Shown: in pieces, positions 8,893 through 17,910 of the stretch
Layout: each line of letters starts with the position of its first letter
Numbering within the stretch: the first letter of the stretch is position 1
From: Flavobacteriia bacterium
GTDB taxonomy: Bacteria; Bacteroidota; Bacteroidia; Flavobacteriales; Weeksellaceae
DNA: 64,000 nt
Reading direction: 5' to 3'
NCBI GenBank assembly: GCA_015999765.1
Contig: JAECQR010000003.1
Span: 274,078-338,077 of the forward strand
Translations under genes and position numbers: made by a program
The notes under the pieces: model-generated
Databases searched by the model: none
What the model saw: the letters and a program-made list of their open reading frames with translations, nothing else
What the model was told of the DNA's origin: nothing

Positions 8893-10638
8893 ATGGAAAC
8901 ACTTATTCTGTATCTGGCAAAAGTTATTTTAACATCGGGTGTAATGTTTTGCTATTACCGGTTGTTTTTAAAAGACAGGACTTTTCACCACTACAACAGA
9001 TTCTATTTGCTCTTCGTGTTGTTGGTAAGTCTCCTGCTGCCGTTAGTGAAGGTAGATTATTTTACAGTTGAAGTAAACAGCGGTATTTATCTGTTGATAA
9101 ACAAATTACAGTATTTTAATGAATCTAAAACTTTAAGCCATGATTTCATTGATCTTACATATTTTATTTACGCTTTTGGATTGGTTGCTCTCCTTTTTCT
9201 CGGCAGGCTGATTTATGGAATGATTTCCATCCAACTGCTTAAGAGAAGATTCCAGAGAGAACAGATTGAGGACATCAGTTTCTACCACACCAATCTGCCC
9301 GAAGCTCCGTTTTCCTATTTCAGAAATCTGTTCTGGAAAGATTCCATCGCCCTGAATTCAGATTTGGGACAGCAGATCCTGAAGCACGAAATGGTACATA
9401 TAGAGCAGAAGCATTCCCGGGATAAAATCTTCACCGAAATCGTTACTGCAATATTTTGGTTCAATCCTTTCTTCTACCTTATCAAAAAAGAAATTACATT
9501 AATACACGAATATCTGGCTGATAAAAAAGCCATCAAAAACTCGGACCCGAGAGCATTTGCGCAGATGCTTCTGGCAAGTCAGTTTTCCGGAAAACACTTA
9601 CCCGCCGCGAGTCCGTTTCTTAGTTCCAACCTTAAAAAAAGAATCACAATGCTTACCAAATCAAAAACCAAATACAGCTATGCGCGGCGTCTGTTCGCAT
9701 TGCCCATTCTGTTTATCCTTACGTTCGCCTACCTTGTTAACGCAAAAAACAGGGAAATAAAAGAAACCAATCTGGAAATTGAGAAGTTTATTGCAATCGT
9801 ACAAAAAGATACCTTAACCGCACCTCCTGCTTCCCCGCCCGATGCACCGCCCGTTCCACCGGTTCCGCCTGCAATAGAGAAACAAATTAAGCTGAAGAAT
9901 GAGGAGCTTAAACCGCTGAACGATGCATTGATTAAGAATAATGAAGAAGCAAAAAAAATAAGCAAAGAGATGAGTCTTACAGGCAAGAAGCTCGAAAAAT
10001 TAGCGAAGAAAAACGACTTCAACAGTCCTAAGTTCAAAGAACTTGAAAAAGAAATGAGCCAGCTGAGCGGAAAAATGGATCAACTTTTCAATTCAGAAGA
10101 CTTTAAATTCAACATGAAAAACCTGAAACTGAAACAGGTGGAAATGGATAAGCTTTATTCACAACTCGACAGTTTCTATAATTCTGAAGATTTCAAAATG
10201 AAGATTAAAGCCGCTGAAGATCAGGCAAAAGCAGCCGACCAGCTTTATAACTCACCGGAATTCAAGAAAAAGATTCAGGAAGCTGAGCGCAAAGCAAAGG
10301 AAATGGAAAAGAAAGTGAATTCCCCGGAGTTCAAAAAGCAAATTGAAGAAGCAGAAAAACGCGCCAGAGAAGTTGAAAAACAGGTTAATTCACCTGAATT
10401 CCAACTGCGCATAAAAGAAGCTGAAAAAGCTGCTGTGGAGGCTGCAAAGAAAAAAAACTCCGCGGATATTGTTTTCCAGAATCAGGATAAAGAAATGAAC
10501 ATTTATATAGACGGAAAACCTGTTACGAAAGAAGAAATGAACAAGCTCTCACCCGACCGTATCGAAAGAATGAATGTTTATAAAAAAGGATACAACGGCA
10601 GCAAAGCCAATGAAATTCACATTACAACAAAAAACTGA
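8893..10638 (+). CDS. M56 (BlaR1-like) membrane metallopeptidase with C-terminal 23-residue repeats
   Basis: Sensor-type membrane zinc protease, 581 residues. N-terminal membrane helices are at about 5-22, 35-52 and 88-115. The zinc motif HEMVH is at 165-169 with EYLAD (206-210) supplying the third ligand, and a further helix lies at about 268-284. Outside the membrane follow a proline-rich hinge (about 310-326) and a highly charged coiled-coil region. In it NSP/NSE-x-F recurs at 377, 400, 430, 453, 476 and 499, i.e. mostly every 23 residues. The last 50 residues (NIYIDGKPVTKEEMNKL...) resemble the plug-like tail seen in Bacteroidota M56 proteins. It has no penicillin-binding domain as in BlaR1, so the sensed signal is unknown. 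Pairs with the upstream BlaI. Confidence 0.88.
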   Translation: METLILYLAKVILTSGVMFCYYRLFLKDRTFHHYNRFYLLFVLLVSLLLPLVKVDYFTVEVNSGIYLLINKLQYFNESKTLSHDFIDLTYFIYAFGLVALLFLGRLIYGMISIQLLKRRFQREQIEDISFYHTNLPEAPFSYFRNLFWKDSIALNSDLGQQILKHEMVHIEQKHSRDKIFTEIVTAIFWFNPFFYLIKKEITLIHEYLADKKAIKNSDPRAFAQMLLASQFSGKHLPAASPFLSSNLKKRITMLTKSKTKYSYARRLFALPILFILTFAYLVNAKNREIKETNLEIEKFIAIVQKDTLTAPPASPPDAPPVPPVPPAIEKQIKLKNEELKPLNDALIKNNEEAKKISKEMSLTGKKLEKLAKKNDFNSPKFKELEKEMSQLSGKMDQLFNSEDFKFNMKNLKLKQVEMDKLYSQLDSFYNSEDFKMKIKAAEDQAKAADQLYNSPEFKKKIQEAERKAKEMEKKVNSPEFKKQIEEAEKRAREVEKQVNSPEFQLRIKEAEKAAVEAAKKKNSADIVFQNQDKEMNIYIDGKPVTKEEMNKLSPDRIERMNVYKKGYNGSKANEIHITTKN

Positions 10639-10703
10639 AAACATGAACGATTGCCTGGGTCTGAACACTTGGGCATTCTTTTTAATCCTATAAAACACCT
10701 TCA

Positions 10704-11567
10704 ATGAGAATATTGATTCCCGTCTTATTATTATTTTGCAACCTGTCTTTTGCGCAAAACCAGCGTTTCAGCTATTATTATTCTTTCGTGAAAGACACCT
10801 TAAACAAACAGGAAGTTACGAAAGAACTTATGAATCTTGACATCACTGAAAATGGTTCGGCATTTTACAGCCACGATGTGCATGTTTCGGACTCTACAAT
10901 GACCGCTTATTACGAAAAGCAGATTAAAACGACCGGCTCTATGAATGTGGACACCAAAATGATGTCGCAGAGAAAAGGAACAGTAAGATACAGGATCATT
11001 AAAGATTATCCCGATTTTAAGATCTCGTCTGTGCTGAATATCGGAATTGATTACTACAAGGTATCAGACGACCGCAAATTAATTTGGAAAATACTCCCCG
11101 ACAGGCAAAAAATTGGTGAATTCAATACACAGAAAGCCACCACAGAATTTGCCGGAAGAAAATGGGAAGCCTGGTTTTCTTCGGAACTTCCTTTTCAGGA
11201 CGGGCCGTACAAATTTCACGGTTTGCCAGGATTGATTATAAAACTTCAGGATCATACAGGAACCCATCAGTTTGAATTGGCAGGAATTTCGAAATTTACA
11301 GATTCACCACAGAATTTTTCAGGATTTGCAGGCCGGAATAAGGTCATCGAAATTAACAGGCTTCAATACAGAAAACTGTATCTGGAAGATCGAAATGATC
11401 CGGCAAAAGTGATTAAGCAGGCAATGGCTAATGGCGCGACATTGAAGTTTACAGATCAGAGCGGAAATGTTATTCCCCCGGCACAAATGATTAAAAACAA
11501 AGAGCAGGGTGCAAAAGCTAAGAATGCGAAAGACAATAATATTATTGAACTCGATCTGCTACAATAA
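10704..11567 (+). CDS. GLPGLI family secreted protein (first copy)
   Basis: Exported protein of 287 residues with a signal peptide (IPVLLLFCNLSFA, cut near 17). The family motif appears as FHGLPGLIIKL in the second half, preceded by AWFSSELPFQDGPYKF. The GLPGLI family is confined largely to Bacteroidota and has no established function. The C-terminus is lysine/asparagine rich and ends LDLLQ. It follows the M56 gene by 65 bases and may belong to the BlaI-controlled unit. A close paralogue follows. Confidence 0.9.
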   Translation: MRILIPVLLLFCNLSFAQNQRFSYYYSFVKDTLNKQEVTKELMNLDITENGSAFYSHDVHVSDSTMTAYYEKQIKTTGSMNVDTKMMSQRKGTVRYRIIKDYPDFKISSVLNIGIDYYKVSDDRKLIWKILPDRQKIGEFNTQKATTEFAGRKWEAWFSSELPFQDGPYKFHGLPGLIIKLQDHTGTHQFELAGISKFTDSPQNFSGFAGRNKVIEINRLQYRKLYLEDRNDPAKVIKQAMANGATLKFTDQSGNVIPPAQMIKNKEQGAKAKNAKDNNIIELDLLQ

Positions 11568-11645
11568 GAGAGTTTAAAGAAACGTTTTCTTCCTATTGAT
11601 TTCTATATGTTGGATTGATTTTTTTCTATCTTTATAAAAAAATTA

Positions 11646-12518
11646 GTGAAAAATTATTTCGTCCTTTTGATATTGGCGGCCGGATTATTAAATGCTCAGA
11701 ATAAGCGTTTCACCTATGAATACACGTACCTAATCGATTCAACGAATAAAGCTGACATTCAAAAAGAGCTCGTAGTTTTGGATGTAAATGCGGCAGGTTC
11801 TAAATTTTACAGCTACGAAAAGTTTAAATCTGATTCTCTTTTAATTGTCGAAATTGAAAAACCGCAATATACCGGTTCTGAATTTATTAAATATTCTCCT
11901 TCTTACAAAGGAAAAATCACATACACTATTTCCAAAATTTACCCAACGTACGAAACTTTTCTGCATATTGGACTGGGAACTGACGAGTATAAAGTTTTAG
12001 ACGAGCGGAAAACGGTTTGGAAAATAAATGCGGAAAAGCAGAAAATCGGAGAATTCCATGCTCAAAAAGCTGAAACCGAAATGTTCGGTAGAAAATGGAC
12101 TGCGTGGTTTGCAACTGAAATTCCAATTCAGGATGGGCCATACAAATTTCACGGTTTGCCGGGTTTAATTATAAAAATAGAAGATTTTACCAAAACACAT
12201 TCTTTTGAATTAATGGGCATTTCAAAGAATTTAGATAGTGCAGGGTCGACAGATCAGAAAAAGTTGTTTAACTCACAAGAAATTGCGGTTAACTATACTC
12301 AGTACAAAAAAATGTATCTGGAACTTCAAAATGATCCAACAAAATCCTTACGGGAAATGATGAACCAATCAGGATCCAATTTAAGAATGGTGAGTTCAGA
12401 CGGCAGCGAAGTGAAGCCCGCAGATCTGATCAGAAAACGCGAATTGGAAGCACAAGAAGCCCGCAAGAAAAATAATAATCCACTTGAGCTGGATTTACAA
12501 ATACCCGATGCAAAATAA
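11646..12518 (+). CDS. GLPGLI family secreted protein (second copy, GTG start)
   Basis: Paralogue of the preceding gene, 290 residues, with the same layout: signal peptide (YFVLLILAAGLLNAQ), conserved beta-rich body, WTAWFATEIPIQDGPYKFHGLPGLIIKIED, and a charged tail ending in ELDLQ. The start is GTG at 11646, because the signal peptide begins there and no ATG precedes it in frame. The shared QDGPYKFHGLPGLIIK block shows a tandem duplication that has since diverged. Function unknown. Confidence 0.88.
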   Translation: MKNYFVLLILAAGLLNAQNKRFTYEYTYLIDSTNKADIQKELVVLDVNAAGSKFYSYEKFKSDSLLIVEIEKPQYTGSEFIKYSPSYKGKITYTISKIYPTYETFLHIGLGTDEYKVLDERKTVWKINAEKQKIGEFHAQKAETEMFGRKWTAWFATEIPIQDGPYKFHGLPGLIIKIEDFTKTHSFELMGISKNLDSAGSTDQKKLFNSQEIAVNYTQYKKMYLELQNDPTKSLREMMNQSGSNLRMVSSDGSEVKPADLIRKRELEAQEARKKNNNPLELDLQIPDAK

Positions 12519-12594
12519 GGTGACAATTTTCATATCGCATTTATTTGAATTTTCCCTAACTTTAATCTATCAAAATTCCTAAAATTTTAAAGTC

Positions 12595-12831
12595 ATGGAA
12601 AACCACAACCTTACCCACGAATTTCCTGAATACGAAGACAGAATCAATGTCCTGAAGCTGAATGACAACGATTTTAAGAAAATGTATGTGAATTATGAGG
12701 AAGTTAACGCGCTCATTCAGCATTATGAAGAGGGAGAACAAAACCACACCACCGATGAACACTTAACTGATTTACGCAAAAAAAGAGTTCATTTAAAAGA
12801 CAATCTGTATTCCTACTTAAGGCAGAATTAA
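12595..12831 (+). CDS. YdcH family (DUF465) small protein
   Basis: Small coiled-coil protein of 78 residues. The pattern HEFPEYEDRINVLKLND-x-F-KKMY...LRKKRVHLKDNLYSYL matches the YdcH/DUF465 family, which forms a two-helix hairpin and has no settled function. Followed at once by a strong terminator, so it ends the transcription unit. Confidence 0.85.
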   Translation: MENHNLTHEFPEYEDRINVLKLNDNDFKKMYVNYEEVNALIQHYEEGEQNHTTDEHLTDLRKKRVHLKDNLYSYLRQN

Positions 12832-12855
12832 AATGACATACCATCATATATTTCC

Positions 12856-12882
12856 AAAGCGGCTCCTGAAGCCGCTTTTTTT
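12856..12882 (+). terminator. Rho-independent terminator
   Basis: Stem AAGCGGC (12857-12863) / GCCGCTT (12871-12877), 7-base loop, then seven T. Confidence 0.9.
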
Positions 12883-12918
12883 GGCATCTTATTTTCTGTA
12901 TCCCCGGAAATGTAACTG

Positions 12919-13515
12919 TTGAAATTCCTTTTAATCATACCGTTCTTCCTCCTTTCCTGTTCTGATCAACAGGATGTTGCAGAAGTGAAAAACCAATATT
13001 GGGATCTGTTTAGAAAAAAGAAAACGGCCACCGATACTGCAGTTACTGAAACTGTTACAAATCCTGTCCGTAAAACCACTCGCAAAGGCAACGTTGGTAA
13101 TTATAATCAACGCAAAGAACTGGTGAAATTCGCGTACCGCTATCTCGGGACTCCTTATGTTTATGCGGCGGCAGATCCCAAAACCGGTTTCGACTGTTCA
13201 GGCTTTATTTATTATGTGTACAGGCATTTTGGATTTGAAGTCCCAAGGTCTTCAAAAGATTTCCTTGATTTCGGGCAGGAAATTCCAGTAGACAAAGTGC
13301 GAACAGGCGATCTCCTCATTTTCTACGGCACCGATGTACAGACTCCGGAAGTTGGCCATATCGGTATCGTTTCGCGGGCTGCCGGCAGCCAATCCGATTT
13401 TATACATGCTTCAAGCGGGAAAGCAAATGGCGTCACAGTTTCCAGCCTTTCTTCTCCTCATTATACGGCAAGATTTGTGAAAGCAATCACTATAATTAAC
13501 ACTACGGAAAAGTAA
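12919..13515 (+). CDS. NlpC/P60 (C40) cell-wall hydrolase lipoprotein
   Basis: Papain-like peptidoglycan endopeptidase of 198 residues. The start is TTG at 12919: it gives a lipoprotein signal (KFLLIIPFFLLSC, lipid on C14), while the nearest ATG upstream runs straight into a stop. The catalytic domain begins near residue 70; the catalytic Cys is in FDCSGFIYYVYRHFG, the His in VGHIGIV and the third polar residue is the H of DFIHASS. It probably cleaves the stem-peptide gamma-D-Glu-DAP bond at the envelope. The 14-70 linker is low in structure. Confidence 0.88.
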   Translation: MKFLLIIPFFLLSCSDQQDVAEVKNQYWDLFRKKKTATDTAVTETVTNPVRKTTRKGNVGNYNQRKELVKFAYRYLGTPYVYAAADPKTGFDCSGFIYYVYRHFGFEVPRSSKDFLDFGQEIPVDKVRTGDLLIFYGTDVQTPEVGHIGIVSRAAGSQSDFIHASSGKANGVTVSSLSSPHYTARFVKAITIINTTEK

Positions 13516-13612
13516 AATAATACGCGCCGGATTCCCGAAAACATAATCTTTTACTGTGCAGAATTAAACTTTCTATAATTTTCTGTATTAATTTCTGTTA
13601 ATTCTATATCAC

Positions 13613-13646
13613 TTTGCAAATTATCCGACAAAAAAGTTTACTTTTG
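13613..13646 (+). promoter_or_regulatory. Candidate typA promoter
   Basis: TTTG at 13613-13616 and TACTTTTG at 13639-13646 fit TTG-N22-TAnnTTTG. A possible upstream TTG start codon (13614) falls inside this promoter, which rules it out and supports the ATG at 13665. Confidence 0.65.
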
Positions 13647-13664
13647 CACCGTCAAAAAACGATT

Positions 13665-15470
13665 ATGCAAAACATTAGAAATATCGCAATCATTGCGCAC
13701 GTTGACCACGGAAAGACTACATTGGTCGACAAAATCATTCACGCCACCAGTGTATTCCGCGAAAATCAGGAATCCGGTGATCTTATTATGGACAATAATG
13801 ACCTTGAAAGAGAGCGTGGAATTACCATTTTATCAAAAAACATTTCGGTAACTTATAAAGACACCAAAATTAATGTAATCGATACTCCAGGTCACGCCGA
13901 TTTCGGTGGTGAGGTAGAAAGAGTATTGAAAATGGCTGACGGTGTTCTACTTTTAGTGGATGCCTTCGAAGGACCAATGCCTCAGACGCGTTTCGTACTT
14001 CAGAAAGCTTTGGAATTAGGATTAAGACCGGTTGTGGTCATCAACAAAGTTGATAAACCTAATTGCCGTCCGGACGAAGTTCATGATCAGGTTTTCGATC
14101 TGTTCTTCAACCTTAACGCAACCGAAGAGCAGTTAGATTTCCCTACGTTCTACGGTTCATCTAAACAGGGATGGTTCAACTCTTCATTAGAGCAAACCGA
14201 AAATATCTTCCCGTTATTGGATGGTATCTTAGAGCACGTTCCTGCTCCGGAAGCGAAAGAAGGTCCGCTGAGAATGCAGATTACTTCACTCGATTTCTCT
14301 TCTTTCTTAGGAAGAATCGCGATCGGAAAAATCACCCAGGGTTCTGTAAAAGAATCTGAATGGGTAGGTCTTGCTCAGGAAGACGGCAATATCATCAAAG
14401 GAAAAGTAAAAGAATTATACGTTTTCGAAGGTCTTGGTAAAAAGAAAGTTCAGGAAGTAAAAGCCGGAGATATCTGCGCAATCGTAGGTTTCGATAAATT
14501 CCAGATTGGGGATTCATTCGTAGATCTGGAGAATCCGGATCCATTGCCGCGTACAGCGATCGATGAGCCGACCTTGAATATGACTTTCTCTATCAACAAC
14601 TCCCCTTTCTTCGGGAAAGACGGTAAATATGTAACTTCAAATCACCTGAAAGAAAGGTTAATGAAGGAACTGGAGAAAAACTTAGCTTTAAGAGTTGAGC
14701 CAACTGAAGATGCAAACACATTTTTGGTATTCGGACGTGGTATTCTTCACCTTTCGGTTCTAATTGAAACCATGAGAAGAGAAGGTTACGAAATGACCAT
14801 TGGTCAGCCGCAGGTAATTCTGAAAGAAATTGATGGTGTTAAATGTGAGCCTTATGAATCTATGGTTGTTGATGTACCTGAAGAGTACGCTTCACGAGTA
14901 ATTGATTTGGCGACTCAGCGTAAAGGTGATCTTCATATCATGGAAACCAAAGGCGAAATGCAGCACATGGAATTCGAAATTCCTTCAAGAGGTTTGATCG
15001 GACTTCGTTCTCAAATGCTTACCGCAACAGCTGGTGAAGCAATTATGGCACACCGCTTCACGGATTATAAGCCTTTCAAAGGAGCAATCCCGGGAAGACT
15101 TGTAGGCGTATTGGTGAGTAAAGGTCAGGGACCGGCTACAGAATACTCTATCGCTAAACTTCAGGACAGAGGCAAGTTCTTTGTTGATCCGGGCGAGGAA
15201 ATCTACGAAGGTATGATCATCGGTGAGCAGAACAAACCTGGCGATCTGATTGTGAATATCGTGGAAGCCAAGCAGCTGAACAACATGCGTGCATCAGGTA
15301 AGGATAAAGACGGAAGCATTGCTCCGAAAATCTTATTCTCTCTGGAAGAATGTATGGAATACATCCAGGGCGACGAAGCCATCGAGGTAACTCCAAACTT
15401 CATCAGAATGCGTAAAAAGATTCTTTCTGAAAACGAAAGAAAGCGTATCGAAAGAGGTGCAAAAGGATAA
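13665..15470 (+). CDS. typA: Ribosome-binding GTPase TypA/BipA
   Basis: Translational GTPase of 601 residues, involved in 50S assembly and stress or cold adaptation. Domains in order: G domain with AHVDHGKTTL, DTPGHADFGGEVER and NKVDK; beta-barrel domain II; domains III and V; and the BipA-specific C-terminal domain (GLRSQMLTATAGEAIM, then RRxRKxL-type end MRKKILSENERKRIERG). I start at the ATG MQNIRNIAIIAHVDHG; a longer reading would begin inside the promoter. Monocistronic with a strong terminator. Confidence 0.97.
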   Translation: MQNIRNIAIIAHVDHGKTTLVDKIIHATSVFRENQESGDLIMDNNDLERERGITILSKNISVTYKDTKINVIDTPGHADFGGEVERVLKMADGVLLLVDAFEGPMPQTRFVLQKALELGLRPVVVINKVDKPNCRPDEVHDQVFDLFFNLNATEEQLDFPTFYGSSKQGWFNSSLEQTENIFPLLDGILEHVPAPEAKEGPLRMQITSLDFSSFLGRIAIGKITQGSVKESEWVGLAQEDGNIIKGKVKELYVFEGLGKKKVQEVKAGDICAIVGFDKFQIGDSFVDLENPDPLPRTAIDEPTLNMTFSINNSPFFGKDGKYVTSNHLKERLMKELEKNLALRVEPTEDANTFLVFGRGILHLSVLIETMRREGYEMTIGQPQVILKEIDGVKCEPYESMVVDVPEEYASRVIDLATQRKGDLHIMETKGEMQHMEFEIPSRGLIGLRSQMLTATAGEAIMAHRFTDYKPFKGAIPGRLVGVLVSKGQGPATEYSIAKLQDRGKFFVDPGEEIYEGMIIGEQNKPGDLIVNIVEAKQLNNMRASGKDKDGSIAPKILFSLEECMEYIQGDEAIEVTPNFIRMRKKILSENERKRIERGAKG

Positions 15471-15491
15471 TTCCTTTTTTATATAAAGCAG

Positions 15492-15517
15492 AAGCCCCGT
15501 TTTTACGGGGCTTTTTT
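15492..15517 (+). terminator. Rho-independent terminator after typA
   Basis: Stem AAGCCCCGT (15492-15500) / ACGGGGCTT (15505-15513) with a TTTT loop and a T tail. Confidence 0.93.
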
Positions 15518-15688
15518 ATTAGCCGTACTGTTTGTGATCATCAATCTTTTACAATCAAAATTTCTCAGAAGTACAGCGGTGCGAATTTTGTTGCTTGTTC
15601 GTGTACTCCTGTCGGTCAATCCGTTCTTGTTATAAGACGCCTGCCAGTACATCACCAGAATTCAATAACTTTATTTAAATATTCAATA

Positions 15689-17728
15689 ATGAAAAGAACC
15701 AAATTTACGCTTTTAGCGCTGGCTGCCACGATGCTGTTTTCCTGCACGGCACAGCAGAATGCCACCACTGAAAACACATCTCAGGAACAGACCGCGTCGC
15801 AGGGACAGAACAGCATTGACCGTTTTGCCGACATTGAGGTACTTCACTACGACGTCCCGGGCTGGAACAATCTGACTTTAAAAGAAAAAGAATATGTCTA
15901 TTACCTTAGCCAGGCCGGCTATTCAGGCCGCGATATTACCTGGGATCAGAACTATGAGAACAACCTGACCATCCGCCGTGCCCTTGAGCATATTTATCAG
16001 AATTACAGCGGTAACAAAACCACGCAGGACTGGCAGAATTTCGAAATTTACCTCAAACGCATCTGGTTCGCAAATGGCATTCACCATCACTACTCCAACG
16101 AAAAGATGAAACCTGCGTTTTCCAGAGCCTATTTAGACCAGCTTTTAAAAGACACAAACACACCCCTGAACGCCACCGTGGCTGATATGCTTTTTAATGA
16201 TAAAGACAGTAAAAAAGTCAATCTCGATCTGAACAAAGGCCTTTTGGAAGGCTCCGCCGTTAATTTCTACGGTGACGGCGTTACGGCAGATGAAGCTGAC
16301 CGTTTCTACGCCAATATGAAAAGTACTGATCCAAAGCGTCCGCTTTCAACCGGCCTGAACTCAAAGCTGGTTAAAGAAAACGGTAAGGTGACAGAAAAAG
16401 TCTGGAAAAGCGGTGGAATGTACGGCAAGGCAATCGACCAGATTACCTACTGGCTCGAAAAAGCCAGAACCGTAACCGAAAACCAGAAGCAGGCAAACGC
16501 TTTAGCCTTGCTGATCAAATACTATAAAACCGGCGACCTCAAAACCTGGGACGATTACAACGTAGCCTGGGTAGATGCTACCGAGGGAAATATCGACTAT
16601 ATCAACGGCTTCATCGAAGTCTACAGCGATCCGCTTGGCCACAAAGGCTCCTATGAAAGCGTAGTGCAGATCAAAGACTTCGACATGTCTAAAAAGATGG
16701 AAGTCCTTTCGAAGCAGGCACAGTGGTTTGAAGACAACTCTCCGCTCCTGACTCAACACAAAAAAAAGAACGTGGTAGGCGTCAGCTATAAAACCGTGAT
16801 CGTTGCCTCAGAATCGGGCGATTCATCTCCCAGCACCCCGATTGGGGTCAACCTTCCCAATGCTGACTGGATCCGCGCTGAGCACGGTTCCAAATCCATT
16901 TCGCTGGGCAATATCATCGATGCCTACGATAAAGCTGCCGGTTCGGGCCGTCTCAAAGAATTTGTTAATGACGACGAAGAACTCCGTCTGGCGAAGCAAT
17001 ATGGTGAGCTGGCAAGCAAACTGCACACCGCGCTGCATGAGGTAATCGGACACGCCTCAGGACAGATCAATCCGGGTGTGGGAACACCGAAAGAAACGCT
17101 GAAAAGTTATGCCTCCACCATGGAGGAAGGCCGCGCGGACCTCGTGGGTCTTTATTTCCTCTATAACCCTAAACTGCAGGAACTTGGCCTGACCGATGAC
17201 TGGAAAGGGGTTGGTAAAGCAGCTTACGACAACTATATCCGTAACGGATTGATGATGCAGCTGGTGCGGCTGGATCCCGGAGCCGATATCGAAGAATCGC
17301 ACATGCGGAACCGCCAGTGGGTCAGCGCCTGGGTCTTTGAAAAGGGGATGAAGGACAATGTCATCGAAAAGGTGACCCGTAACGGGAAAACCTATTTCAA
17401 TATCACCGATTACGACAAACTTCACGATCTTTTCGGGCAGCTGCTGCGCGAAACCCAGCGCATCAAATCTGAAGGTGATTATAATGCCGCCAAAAACCTG
17501 GTTGAAAACTATGGCGTGAAAGTAGATCAGACCATGCATAAGGAAGTATTGGCGCGTAACGCTCAGTATAAGGAGGCCCCTTACCGCGGATTTGTGAATC
17601 CCTACGTTACGCCTGTAAAAAACGCCGGCGGCCAGGTCACCGATTATGTTTTAAAATATCCCCAGACATTTGCGGAACAGATGCTGCGCTATGCGAAGGA
17701 ATACAGTTTCCTGCCCGACCATAATTAA
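15689..17728 (+). CDS. Dipeptidyl-peptidase III (M49) lipoprotein
   Basis: Zinc exopeptidase that removes dipeptides from the N-terminus of short peptides, 679 residues, length normal for bacterial DPP III. The family-specific HEXXGH motif is HEVIGH at 450-455 and the second motif EEGRAD lies at 479-484; both are intact. The lipoprotein signal (LLALAATMLFSC) places it on a membrane facing the periplasm, as for other Bacteroidota M49 enzymes. The gene is visibly more GC-rich than the flanks. It sits between two strong terminators and is monocistronic. Role: probably peptide scavenging. Confidence 0.92.
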   Translation: MKRTKFTLLALAATMLFSCTAQQNATTENTSQEQTASQGQNSIDRFADIEVLHYDVPGWNNLTLKEKEYVYYLSQAGYSGRDITWDQNYENNLTIRRALEHIYQNYSGNKTTQDWQNFEIYLKRIWFANGIHHHYSNEKMKPAFSRAYLDQLLKDTNTPLNATVADMLFNDKDSKKVNLDLNKGLLEGSAVNFYGDGVTADEADRFYANMKSTDPKRPLSTGLNSKLVKENGKVTEKVWKSGGMYGKAIDQITYWLEKARTVTENQKQANALALLIKYYKTGDLKTWDDYNVAWVDATEGNIDYINGFIEVYSDPLGHKGSYESVVQIKDFDMSKKMEVLSKQAQWFEDNSPLLTQHKKKNVVGVSYKTVIVASESGDSSPSTPIGVNLPNADWIRAEHGSKSISLGNIIDAYDKAAGSGRLKEFVNDDEELRLAKQYGELASKLHTALHEVIGHASGQINPGVGTPKETLKSYASTMEEGRADLVGLYFLYNPKLQELGLTDDWKGVGKAAYDNYIRNGLMMQLVRLDPGADIEESHMRNRQWVSAWVFEKGMKDNVIEKVTRNGKTYFNITDYDKLHDLFGQLLRETQRIKSEGDYNAAKNLVENYGVKVDQTMHKEVLARNAQYKEAPYRGFVNPYVTPVKNAGGQVTDYVLKYPQTFAEQMLRYAKEYSFLPDHN

Positions 17729-17736
17729 ATATCAAG

Positions 17737-17768
17737 CCGCCTCAATAGATGTTGAGGCGGTTTTTTTT
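17737..17768 (+). terminator. Rho-independent terminator after the M49 gene
   Basis: Stem CCGCCTCAA (17737-17745) / TTGAGGCGG (17752-17760), 6-base loop, then eight T. Confidence 0.95.
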
Positions 17769-17910
17769 CAGGAAAATCAGGTTTTATTAATATATAAAAT
17801 AAGATTGCAACTTGACTAATTTTTATGTAATATTAGCCGGTCAATTATGCATTGTGTTAAAAAGTAACCCTCTTTCTTTCGATTGTCAAGTGAACCGTTA
17901 TAGAAGTATT

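Noticed and set aside
8461..10638. Beta-lactam resistance operon
   Set aside because: The M56 protein has no penicillin-sensing domain and no beta-lactamase gene is near.
13614..13664. N-terminal extension of TypA from a TTG
   Set aside because: The codon lies inside the promoter and the conserved TypA start is at the ATG 13665.
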